64,000 nucleotides of DNA from contig NC_019693.1 in the NCBI RefSeq assembly GCF_000317105.1, positions 1,116,001 through 1,180,000 of the forward strand. Direction: 5' to 3'. The position numbers were made by a program, and so were the translations under genes. This DNA comes from Oscillatoria acuminata PCC 6304. Lineage in GTDB: Bacteria > Cyanobacteriota > Cyanobacteriia > Cyanobacteriales > Laspinemataceae. Under the pieces are notes generated by a model. The model saw only the letters and a program-made list of their open reading frames with translations. It made no database searches and was not told the DNA's origin. Below are positions 56,572 through 64,000 of the stretch, piece after piece; positions within the stretch are counted from its first letter, which is position 1, and each line of letters begins with the position of its first letter.

Positions 56572-56625
56572 TAGTATGGACCGTTTCTTGGCCCCAGATT
56601 GATGATTGTGATGAACCTTTTTTAA

Positions 56626-56766
56626 GGTAACTCCAAAAAATAAAATCTCCAAAACGTTCGTAGTAGGGGCGCAATGCGCAGGCCCTAGGTTGGGCGCAAG
56701 CATTGCGCCCCTACACATACCTTCCTTTCAGTTGAACGTTTGGAGGATTTATATTTTGCAATATCC
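56626..56766. mobile_element. MITE-like element, copy C
   Basis: 141 bp, in opposite orientation to copies A and B, flanked by TTAA on both sides. The ends GGTAACTCCAAAAAATAAAA and (inward) GGATATTGCAAAATATAAAT match the family with single-base changes. It encloses a GGGGCGCAATGC palindrome. Part of a gene-free stretch 56398-56894. Confidence 0.7.
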
Positions 56767-56769
56767 TTA

Positions 56770-57791
56770 ACATACCAAGGTAAGTGTTAGCCCATCTGGT
56801 CCCATAAAGCAAGGGGTAAAGGCTTGCTACCCTACCCCTAATACCGGCTTATTAAAAAAGAGTTAGATCATTCTAGGGAGAAGACCTGAAAAATTTAGGC
56901 TGCACGTTGAGTCAACAGACCCCAGATGAAGATCAGAATCATCGCACCGATTACGGCAAACAGAATACCCTGCCAACTTAAACCGGCTGCTGTAATTCCA
57001 AAGAGGGCCTGCGCTAACCATCCCCCTACAATTGCACCCAGAATCCCTAGTCCAATCGTGGCAAAAATACCGCCACCTTGTCTTCCAGGATAAATTAGTT
57101 TTGCTAAAGCGCCAGCAATCAGTCCTAAAACAACCCAAGTTAAAATACTAACCAACATGAGATAATCTCCTTTTTTGAATTCGTTGTTTTTTGTCTTATG
57201 TAAATAGACTAACAATTGCATTCATCATTTCTCATCTATCGAAGGGAATAAGTTGATCCGACCTCCCTTGCTATCTATGGATAGAGATAATGCCCCAAAC
57301 TCCCTATCTCTGGTATTTCTGCTTAGATCTGGCCAGATTTTTTTGATTTAATCGATCGCCTTGATTCTTTTCACTGTAAGGGTTCACACCTGTTGACCCG
57401 AAATTTAGAGAGTCTTGAAATTTTTATCCCCCACTCAGGAATCGAGGTCACATATCATCGGACAATCCCCTGTGTCCCCACATTTTGAGTACATAAAACC
57501 GGCAGTCACCGAAAATTTAGTGAGCAAATTATAAAAAAGCGGGATTTCTCTGGCCCTGCTGTAGCATGGGGTAGCTCACCTGGATCAAAGTTCTCTATAT
57601 TTTCCCGGCCAACAACTTATTCTCTAGAATCTGGGCTGAACTATTTTTTGGGTGAGGTCATTGGGGAAAGAATCCCTATACTATTTCTGGGATTTACACT
57701 TCTATAGAACCGAAGGACTCTTCGACCTGAACTGAATGATGTCAGCGATCGCATTCCCCAATAAAATGGGCTAACACTTACCTTGGTATGT
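56770..57791. repeat. 1-kb segment bounded by a perfect 26-bp inverted repeat
   Basis: The 26 bases at 56770-56795 (starting ACATACCAAGG) are exactly the reverse complement of 57766-57791. Weaker match extends outward by about 10 bases (CAATATCCT). The segment carries the GlsB/YeaQ-like gene and about 600 nt of non-coding DNA. No transposase is inside. Confidence 0.85.
56895..57158 (-). CDS. GlsB/YeaQ/YmgE-family small membrane protein
   Basis: An 87-residue protein with three membrane segments and Gly-rich helices: VLGLIAGALAKLIYPGRQGGG, then FATIGLGILGAIVGGWLAQALFG. This matches the transglycosylase-associated (GlsB/YeaQ/YmgE) family, linked to general stress. AAGGAG is well placed before the ATG at 57158. 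Confidence 0.92.
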   Translation of the reverse strand: MLVSILTWVVLGLIAGALAKLIYPGRQGGGIFATIGLGILGAIVGGWLAQALFGITAAGLSWQGILFAVIGAMILIFIWGLLTQRAA

Positions 57792-58012
57792 CAGGATATT
57801 GAACGGTTAACACCGACTGATGGCTGCCTCCAATGCAATGCCAGCTACTCTTCTACCGCTTGGGTTCCCTGTAAATCTCTCTCCCCCTAGGAACTGGGGC
57901 ACTAGAGAAGGGTGGCAAATTTCCCATTGAGTCCTATTTTGAAAAATCAACTTAATCCTGTTATCATTTCATGTAAAGCCTTAAACGGAATTGTGAATGA
58001 GGAGAACATTAA
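57159..58012. other. Long gene-free region
   Basis: 854 nt with no credible gene. It includes the right arm of the 26-bp inverted repeat (57766-57791) and, at the end, AATGAGGAGAAC, the ribosome-binding site of the next gene. The rest has no repeat or hairpin that I can support. Confidence 0.55.
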
Positions 58013-58558
58013 ATGAACTTTAAAAATATCAGCCTTTTGACAGGTACAATTTTATCAGTGACGATCGGTTTGGGAAATGTATCCCCAGCGATCGCCGAAA
58101 CGACTGCCGAATCCGGAACTATTCAAGGCGCGATCGCTCAAACAATGGGTCAGCCCGTGGGTGAGCCGATGGTGGGCCGAGTCAAGATGATTCGCAACAA
58201 TATCGTCACCTTGGAAATGGAGAATGGAGAGACGACCCAAGTTGCCCTTCCTGTACTTGAACAAGAAAAACTAGCAATGCGTCCGGGAGTCGAGGTCCTG
58301 CTGTACCCTGATGGGACTGTGAGGGGTTTCACGAGATTTATCGAATCCCAGGAAACAGCCTCTTCCGATACCCTCGACGAAATTCGCAGCGTCTTTGAAG
58401 CAATTAATAGCCGCCAGGAAACTACCACCACCATCACACCAGAACCGCGCCCCCCTGTAACCCCGACACCCACGGCTGCACCGCAACCCGTCCAACCGGC
58501 CCCTCAGCAGATCCAGGTGGAAACGGCCCCTCCGCAGCCTGTTCGAGCACTGTGGTAG
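58013..58558 (+). CDS. Exported protein with C-terminal QPVRALW motif (1)
   Basis: A 181-residue protein with a signal peptide (LLTGTILSVTIGLGNVSPAIA). A short beta domain (residues about 48-110: VGRVKMIRNNIVTLEMENGETTQVALP...RPGVEVLLYPDGT) is followed by a Pro/Thr/Gln-rich tail that ends QPVRALW. The same domain and identical last seven residues occur in the gene at 63139. GAGGAG precedes the ATG. Function unknown; a cell-surface or periplasmic role is inferred. Confidence 0.7.
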   Translation: MNFKNISLLTGTILSVTIGLGNVSPAIAETTAESGTIQGAIAQTMGQPVGEPMVGRVKMIRNNIVTLEMENGETTQVALPVLEQEKLAMRPGVEVLLYPDGTVRGFTRFIESQETASSDTLDEIRSVFEAINSRQETTTTITPEPRPPVTPTPTAAPQPVQPAPQQIQVETAPPQPVRALW

Positions 58559-58575
58559 AGGGTGTTGAATACTTA

Positions 58576-58730
58576 GGGAACTCCAAAAAATAAAATCTCC
58601 AAAACGTTCGTTCGTAGATCAACGGAGTAGCCCCATCTATGTAGGGGCGTATTGCATACGCCCTCCGGAGGGCGTATGCAATACGCCCCTACTTTCAGAA
58701 CGTTTGGAGGATTTATATTTTGCAATCCCC
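58576..58730. mobile_element. MITE-like element, copy D
   Basis: 155 bp flanked by TTA (58573-58575 and 58731-58733), same orientation as copy C. The interior palindrome is the variant GGGGCGTATTGCATACGCCC. It lies directly after the QPVRALW gene. Confidence 0.78.
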
Positions 58731-58847
58731 TTAAAGCCCAAATCGTGCAACTCTTGATAGCCGGACTTACGGAACCCAACCTAAATGTAGAGTTTTCAGG
58801 CGAATCAACCCTACATTGAGATTTTTCCCTTAAATCATGGGTAAGTC

Positions 58848-58901
58848 CTTCATCAGAATCCAGACTGCTTTCCACTCGAAAGCAGTCTGGTTTTGATGAA
58901 G
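58848..58901. repeat. Long hairpin upstream of TPR gene
   Basis: A stem of about 23 bp (CTTCATCA...CCAGACTGCTTTC with GAAAGCAGTCTGG...TGATGAAG) and a 5-nt loop. It could be a terminator or a regulatory hairpin in the leader of the gene at 58966. Confidence 0.7.
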
Positions 58902-58965
58902 GGAAAGCTACAGAAGTAGAATAAACAAGGAAAACTGCCGAATCCTTGATAGAGCTTAATTTACC

Positions 58966-60855
58966 ATGTCAGATTCTATTTCTTTGCGCGCTCGCTACTT
59001 CCAATTTATCGATACCATCGTAGATACGACCCTCAAAGGCAAAATTCGCTCCGTTGAGCAGGTTTACCAAATGCTGGTCCAAGAGATTGACAGTGGGACT
59101 GGAGAAATCTTTGAGCGATGCCTCAGCGATCGCCTCAGTGCCACTCAATATAAACTCGATCGTGAAACCGATGAGTTGAAACTCGCTAAAGCCGGTCGCA
59201 TTCAGCGCGCATTACAGACTATCGAAAAACAATGGGAACGCTGGCAAAAGGAAAATCGCGTGAATGATGCGATCGCCTCCGCTGCCGATCGCATCATTCA
59301 CGCCGAACCCAATACCCGCCTGTTTGCACTCCTGCGCGAGATTGACCCCAACCAACCTGAAATCCTCACCCTCGAACAACAGCGGCAACTCGCCAAAACC
59401 CTCACGGGTAAACTCGATGGCATTGCCAATCCTGAAATTCATCTGGAAGTTACACCCCTGGCAAAGGGACTGCAACAAGGCTTACAATCCTGGCAGCAAG
59501 TTGAACCTCACCTAGTTAGTTGGATCTATGAACAAGGCAGAGGACAACTGGGATTTGGGGGAATACCCGGACAGAATGGACCCTGGGCATTATGGGCCAA
59601 ACAAGTGAATCGACCCTTTCCCAAAGCCCTATTTACAACCCTGTCGTTCAATCAATCTTTCCTGACTTTTCTCGATCGCCAACCGGATGCCAATGTGAGC
59701 GATTGGGTTGAACTGACGGTGATTTTGCAGGGGTTGCAACGGGGGTTAGTGGTTTGGTTTGATCAAAAGGTCTATGACTCCAAAGTTGGAGCCAAACTGT
59801 CGATTTCCACTTATTTAACCTTTGCCTTAATTTGGTCTCAGTTAGCCAATGCCGTCCATCGGAGCACCCACCTCAATTCCAATAGTCGGGAACGCTTCAC
59901 GAATGCTTGTTTTCAGGTGACGTTACAGATTTTACGCGCATTTTCTCAGCGGGATTATTTTCCCCTGTATGGCGGAATATTTGCGGCATTTACCGGGGAG
60001 TATCTGCGCGGTGCATTGCAATATCTGGATGAACCCTTGCGACGGGTGGAAGGGACTCAGGAAAAGGCGCGGATTTTGACCTTGCTGGGTTATTCTATGC
60101 GAGCAATGGGAAATTTTGAGCGGTCTATTGCCTTTCATCAACAAGCCCTGGATATTGCCCGGGAAGCTGGCGATCGCCTCTGTGAAATTGCCAATCTCAA
60201 TCATATCAGCCGCAGTTATGTGGGGCAGAAAAATTATGCTTTGGCGATTGATTGTAGCCAACGTGCCTTAATCGGGTCTCGTCAAGAGGGGGAACGGTTA
60301 GGAGAAGCGAATGCTTTAGCGAATCTCGGGTTTAGTGAAGTGTTTAAAGCCCGAGAACAGGGAGAATTGGACCCGGAGGTTTATGAGGGGGCGATTCATT
60401 ATTTGGAACAAGGATTACAGCTTTCGGACAAGTTAGCCGATCGCCAAAGTCAAGCCTTATGTCGCAGTAGCTTGGGGATTGCTTATGTGGCGATCGGTGA
60501 GTATGTCAAGGCAGTTGTCAATTTATTGAAGGGATGGGAATCGGCTCAAATTTCCGGAGATCTTTACCTTCAGGGGTTGAACTTAGCCTATTTAGCCCAA
60601 GCTCACTATCGTCAGCAAAATCTGGAATTTACCCTTTATTTTGGCGGGTTGGGAATGTATCTTCTGGAGCAAATTGAGGCCCAGGAATGGCGTCAAAGTG
60701 CGGGATTACTCTCGATTATCCAAGGTCAAATCGGGGCCGCTGCCTTTCAGGGTTTGCTAGAACAACATCGCCCCCGAATTATACCAGCGATCGGAGTCGA
60801 TGGATACGATCATATCTTTGAGTTGTTAAAAGAGTATCAGCGATCGCTGGAATAG
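58966..60855 (+). CDS. TPR-repeat protein
   Basis: A 629-residue soluble protein. Residues 1-340 are helical with no known domain. Residues about 385-560 hold TPR units such as LLGYSMRAMGNFERSIAFHQQALDIARE, NHISRSYVGQKNYALAIDCSQRAL, and GIAYVAIGEYVKAVVNLLKGW. A scaffold or partner-binding role is likely. No enzymatic motif seen. Transcribed alone. Confidence 0.78.
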   Translation: MSDSISLRARYFQFIDTIVDTTLKGKIRSVEQVYQMLVQEIDSGTGEIFERCLSDRLSATQYKLDRETDELKLAKAGRIQRALQTIEKQWERWQKENRVNDAIASAADRIIHAEPNTRLFALLREIDPNQPEILTLEQQRQLAKTLTGKLDGIANPEIHLEVTPLAKGLQQGLQSWQQVEPHLVSWIYEQGRGQLGFGGIPGQNGPWALWAKQVNRPFPKALFTTLSFNQSFLTFLDRQPDANVSDWVELTVILQGLQRGLVVWFDQKVYDSKVGAKLSISTYLTFALIWSQLANAVHRSTHLNSNSRERFTNACFQVTLQILRAFSQRDYFPLYGGIFAAFTGEYLRGALQYLDEPLRRVEGTQEKARILTLLGYSMRAMGNFERSIAFHQQALDIAREAGDRLCEIANLNHISRSYVGQKNYALAIDCSQRALIGSRQEGERLGEANALANLGFSEVFKAREQGELDPEVYEGAIHYLEQGLQLSDKLADRQSQALCRSSLGIAYVAIGEYVKAVVNLLKGWESAQISGDLYLQGLNLAYLAQAHYRQQNLEFTLYFGGLGMYLLEQIEAQEWRQSAGLLSIIQGQIGAAAFQGLLEQHRPRIIPAIGVDGYDHIFELLKEYQRSLE

Positions 60856-60933
60856 TTGCTCCGTTCACTCCCGTTTATCTCCCTTGTCCACGGGTCTATC
60901 CCCTGGGGAATTGGACTCGGACTGAAGCGAGAA

Positions 60934-60962
60934 GAAGTGCGAAGAAACCGCCTTCGCACTTC
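60934..60962 (-). terminator. Terminator of L,D-transpeptidase gene
   Basis: GAAGTGCGAAG pairs with CTTCGCACTTC across 7 nt, 68 nt downstream of the minus-strand stop. Confidence 0.65.
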
Positions 60963-61029
60963 CTCTTCCGATTTTTGAGAGTGAGGCGGTCTTGACTCGT
61001 AATCTCATCTGTGTTCTTCTCAGAAGAGA

Positions 61030-61626
61030 TTACGGTTCTACCGTAACCGGGGTTCCTAGGTCTACTAGGGCATATAACGATAAAATATCCTGATTTCGCA
61101 TTCGGACGCAACCGTGGGAAACCGCCTCTCCAATCAGTTCTTCATTGGGAGTACCATGAAACCCAATTAAATCCCTACCATCTGTCCAGAACCCAATCCA
61201 TCTTGGCCCTAACGGATTATCTGGCCCTGGATAAACCAACTCACCCGTCCAAGGATGCTCCCAGATCGGATTCCTTTGCATTTGCATGACTTCATATTGG
61301 CCGGTTGGGGTTTCCCACCCTTCCTTGCCAACAGCGATCGGATAACTCGTTTGGACGCGATCGTTGCGATAGACATAAACGCGACGTTCGCTCAAGCGAA
61401 TCACTAAACGAACTCCTTCAGTCACCCTTTCAGGATACAGTTCCTGCTCAAAGGGAATAAATTTAGAATATTCTCCTAACGGAGGTAACTCAGGGTCTAA
61501 AACCGGCAACCATTCTAAATCAGGAATTGAGAGATTTCCCACGGATATTTCTGTTGGGACAGCCGTTCCCCACGCCAGAGATGGCATCGACAGGAGTAAA
61601 ACAGCGGCACTGACGGTAAGGCGCAT
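61030..61626 (-). CDS. L,D-transpeptidase (YkuD domain)
   Basis: A 198-residue exported enzyme. MRLTVSAAVLLLSMPSLAWG is a signal peptide. The YkuD domain shows RLVIRLSERRVYVYR, FHGTP and SHGCVRM with catalytic Cys173 and His171. It forms 3-3 crosslinks in peptidoglycan or attaches proteins to it. The ATG at 61626 is selected because it gives the signal peptide; open frame continues upstream into the IS630 end, where the IS has separated the gene from its original promoter region. Confidence 0.88.
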   Translation of the reverse strand: MRLTVSAAVLLLSMPSLAWGTAVPTEISVGNLSIPDLEWLPVLDPELPPLGEYSKFIPFEQELYPERVTEGVRLVIRLSERRVYVYRNDRVQTSYPIAVGKEGWETPTGQYEVMQMQRNPIWEHPWTGELVYPGPDNPLGPRWIGFWTDGRDLIGFHGTPNEELIGEAVSHGCVRMRNQDILSLYALVDLGTPVTVEP

Positions 61627-61715
61627 AAACTTTAACAATAGAACTTCTCCTCGCACCATTCCTTTATCTTTAATTCCTAACAAACCCGGACTACACATTT
61701 CCAGAAAAACTGATA

Positions 61716-62897
61716 AGCTGTTCAGCATTTAAATTGGGATAACTGCGTTTCCCTTATTTTTTAATTTACGGGACCAGCGAATAATTAGTTCTCCTTCATT
61801 TAAGAGCTTATGTAATAAAACCTCTAAATCTTCAATAGAGGTAAATAGTCGATGAGCAATATACTCTTTAGCTGAGTGCCAAACCAACTCTATCAAGTTG
61901 TAGTCCGGGCTATATTTCGGAAGAAATTCTAATTGAATATTTGGCATATTTTCCCCAATTTTTTGGATAAACTCTGCCTTTTTATGAAAACTGGCATTAT
62001 CAAGAATAATAATAATTTTCGGTCCTTTTTCTGAAAAATCATGGGCAGATTTTCCCGAATCGCACCATTCCTGGATTAGCTCTTGATAAAAAACTTGTAA
62101 AACATTATAAAAACTTTCAGAATTGCTGGTCTTTAAAAATTCCACAAATCTTTTTTTGTCAGAATATCGAATTCCCCCCATGACATTGACCCGTCCGTTT
62201 CTCCTATCACCCCTTATCTGCTTCCGCTTTCCTTTTTTACACCAATTTTTTCTTCTTATTACTCTTAAACTAAATCCACTTTCGTCCCAAAACCATACCT
62301 GTAAAAGCTCTGGTGTTTCTTTTTCTATCCTTAAATACTCGGATAATTTTTTCTTAAACTCTTTTCTCTCTTCCTCATCCCTCTTGGACTCTAAGCTATA
62401 TTTTCCCCAAATATAGACATACTTTTTTTTAGCTAATATCCTCCTAATTTGGGAGCCACTCAGTTGAATTCCGGTTATTTCATGCAAATAAGTAGCTAAT
62501 CTATGACCCGTCCATCGTCCAAATTCATATCCTAACTCCGTCGGTTCTTTGGATAGGGTTTCCAATAAAAGGTTGACATACTCTTCAGTGGCCTTTTTGT
62601 TATTACCTTCCATCCTCTTGTCTTTTAAACTTTCCAGATTATCGGGGTTTCCATGAATACACCAATGGCATACTGTATTGATGGAGCAGCCAATAAATTG
62701 AGCGATTTTAGCTTGAGTCTTCCCGTCGTTCAGTAAGAGAAGCATTAAGATCCTTTCTCGGATCTCCCCATTGGGTTCCTCTTTCAGGGATTTTTGAAGT
62801 TTTTTGACTTGTTCGGGCGTTAAACAATTGGCAGCTGGCATGGGCTTGATTTTTATGGGGGGTCTGACTATTATACCAATTTAAATGCTGAACAGCT
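61716..62897 (-). mobile_element. Intact IS630-family insertion sequence
   Basis: 1,182 bp flanked by TA at 61714-61715 and 62898-62899. Inverted termini AGCTGTTCAGCATTTAAATT are identical at both ends. TA target and single transposase gene match IS630/Tc1-mariner. Confidence 0.93.
61729..62841 (-). CDS. IS630-family transposase
   Basis: A 370-residue DDE transposase filling the element. An N-terminal helix-turn-helix (KTQAKIAQFIGCSINTVCHWC) precedes the catalytic core: WDESGF (Asp 1), ILDNASFH (Asp 2) and YSPDYNLIELVW (Glu). No stop or frameshift, so it is probably active. Its stop codon is inside the terminal repeat. A+T-rich compared with flanking genes. Confidence 0.95.
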   Translation of the reverse strand: MPAANCLTPEQVKKLQKSLKEEPNGEIRERILMLLLLNDGKTQAKIAQFIGCSINTVCHWCIHGNPDNLESLKDKRMEGNNKKATEEYVNLLLETLSKEPTELGYEFGRWTGHRLATYLHEITGIQLSGSQIRRILAKKKYVYIWGKYSLESKRDEEERKEFKKKLSEYLRIEKETPELLQVWFWDESGFSLRVIRRKNWCKKGKRKQIRGDRRNGRVNVMGGIRYSDKKRFVEFLKTSNSESFYNVLQVFYQELIQEWCDSGKSAHDFSEKGPKIIIILDNASFHKKAEFIQKIGENMPNIQLEFLPKYSPDYNLIELVWHSAKEYIAHRLFTSIEDLEVLLHKLLNEGELIIRWSRKLKNKGNAVIPI

Positions 62898-63138
62898 TAT
62901 TATTTTATTCTATAGCTTGACTTGATTCGAGTTCAAGCACCAACTCCTCGGGTCTCCAAAAAACCATCGGTATTGATGCTAGGGGGCCAACCTCTACCTA
63001 TTGGTAGATGACAGCTTCAGGACCGGACTGGTACAATCGGCCCAGGGTTCCGGTAATAGCAACAACTTGTGTGTAGATCCGAATCGCGAGGTCTCAATCA
63101 AAATCTCGTTAATTAAATCGTGTTGAAGTGAGGATGTT

Positions 63139-63744
63139 ATGCGGATGAAAAACATGAAAGTCTTAACAGGTACAATGTTGACCCTGTTACTCTCGGGAGT
63201 ATCTGTCTCTCCAGCATTGTCTCGGCCAGTCGCTCCAGTTGGGGAGAACCAATTTATTAGCCAAACTAACCCCAGTATGGTCCGAGGTACCATTCAAAGT
63301 ATTCGTAACAATCAAGTGAGCATTCGTCTTCCCAATGGCGAAACTCAGGTCGTCGAAATTTCCGAAGATGACAGAAACCGCCTCGGGTTGCTCCCTGGAA
63401 TGGAAATCGAAGTGGTGTTAGATGATACGGGGATGATGGGCACCCAAGTTACCGTCCTCAATCCAGAGGATCGCGTAACCACCACAACCACCTCGACCAC
63501 CACGACTACCGCCCCGACGACGACCACCACCACAGCACGCACCATCCGAGTTGCGGGTGATGTCGTTTCTTGTGAAGGAACCAGCTTACAGGTTCGCCTT
63601 CCCGATGGTGGAATCCGCACTTACATGGTAGGTCCGGATGTTTGCACTCAAGCGGTCATGAGTCCCGGTCGTCGGATTGAATTCGACATTGACGATCGCA
63701 ACATGGTTTCCAACATTCAGCAACCTGTGCGCGCCCTTTGGTAA
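63139..63744 (+). CDS. Exported protein with C-terminal QPVRALW motif (2)
   Basis: A 201-residue protein with signal peptide (VLTGTMLTLLLSGVSVSPALS). Two copies of the beta domain are present: VRGTIQSIRNNQVSIRLPNGETQVVEIS and VAGDVVSCEGTSLQVRLPDGGIRTYMVG, joined by a Thr-rich linker (residues about 112-136). It ends QPVRALW, exactly as the protein at 58013. GAGG precedes the ATG; a start two codons later is possible. Confidence 0.7.
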   Translation: MRMKNMKVLTGTMLTLLLSGVSVSPALSRPVAPVGENQFISQTNPSMVRGTIQSIRNNQVSIRLPNGETQVVEISEDDRNRLGLLPGMEIEVVLDDTGMMGTQVTVLNPEDRVTTTTTSTTTTTAPTTTTTTARTIRVAGDVVSCEGTSLQVRLPDGGIRTYMVGPDVCTQAVMSPGRRIEFDIDDRNMVSNIQQPVRALW

Positions 63745-63801
63745 GTAAAATCAGTGGTGAGTCTTCTGAGCTAGAACAGTTCAATTAAAACGGTAAACTT
63801 A

Positions 63802-63838
63802 AGTGATGTCCTCTTTACCAAGGGGCATCACTTTTTAT
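63802..63838 (+). terminator. Rho-independent terminator
   Basis: AGTGATGTCC pairs with GGGCATCACT and is followed by TTTTTATT. It closes the preceding gene. Confidence 0.85.
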
Positions 63839-64000
63839 TAGGAATCCCTTCATCACATTCCATTCCCCTCAACTCCCACCCGCCTCACTTCACTTGAGCG
63901 TGAACCCCATCTCACTTCCCCCCATCCCCCCATCCTCCCCATCCTCCCCATCACCGACGTCTCGGCCAAGGAATATTCGGATCCCCTGCCAGGGAACGAG
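63839..64000. other. Right-edge stretch with C-rich tract
   Basis: No gene is seen. A tract of CCCCATC and CTCCCCATC units (63915-63955) resembles the tract at 21836-21893. Confidence 0.5.

Noticed and set aside
61716-62897. IS630 as the source of the MITE family
   Set aside because: The terminal repeats are unrelated (AGCTGTTCAGC versus GGGGATTGC), and the target duplication is TA instead of 3 bp.

Overview
The window looks like a chromosomal segment of a filamentous cyanobacterium, probably of the Oscillatoriales. The evidence is the very frequent HIP1 octamer GCGATCGC, a form IB Rubisco operon in the order rbcL-rbcX-rbcS, heme oxygenase, a Tab2-type photosystem translation factor, glycolate oxidase GlcD, and heptamer (STRR-like) repeats. 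The species cannot be fixed from the sequence alone. About 52 genes or gene remnants are supported; no tRNA, rRNA or CRISPR array was seen.

Layout. 1-5.6 kb: a ferrochelatase-family protein with a natural poly-His tail, a minus-strand operon (aldo/keto reductase, SGNH hydrolase, lipoprotein) and rpiA. 5.8-20.8 kb: mostly core and small conserved genes (glycosyltransferase-TPR, Mo-nitrogenase C-terminal-like protein, heme oxygenase, a ParDE-type pair, trpC, an aminotransferase, mtnP, glcD, a DEDDy exonuclease-like singleton). 20.8-25.6 kb: miaA divergent from gyrB; gyrB carries a 551-residue homing-endonuclease intein at the Toprim DxD motif. 25.8-32.4 kb: a co-directional cassette of two long LRV-repeat proteins, a MoxR-type AAA+ ATPase and a DUF2201-type metallopeptidase/VWA protein. 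This is the best candidate in the window for a poorly described system.

32.4-35.3 kb is a decayed or accessory stretch: a broken cbiG, an Rpn/DUF2887 nuclease beside its truncated copy, and a Uma2 nuclease. 36-41.5 kb: Tab2, an alpha-glucan phosphorylase whose stop codon lies in a tandem repeat, and avtA. 41.5-46.6 kb: an orphan antitoxin with a truncated toxin, an unusual Tat-type protein with a glycine-rich membrane core, an exported protein and a fatty-acid desaturase. 46.9-49.4 kb: rbcS, rbcX and rbcL on the minus strand. 49.9-64 kb: a membrane Ser/Thr kinase, a DUF4351 protein plus partial duplicate, a frameshifted STAND/NACHT-like remnant, several small exported or membrane proteins, a TPR protein, an L,D-transpeptidase and an intact IS630-family element.

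The second half is rich in small mobile sequence. Four copies of one MITE-like family (near 46.6, 53.3, 56.6 and 58.6 kb) have imperfect terminal inverted repeats and mostly 3-bp direct repeats. One copy has a related unoccupied site in the window because its flank belongs to a duplication. Palindromic families (GGGGCGCAATGCTTGCGCCC-type, AGAAACCGGGTTTCT-type, AACGACTGAAGTCGTT-type) fill many intergenic gaps. A perfect 26-bp inverted repeat brackets a 1-kb segment carrying a GlsB/YeaQ-type gene.
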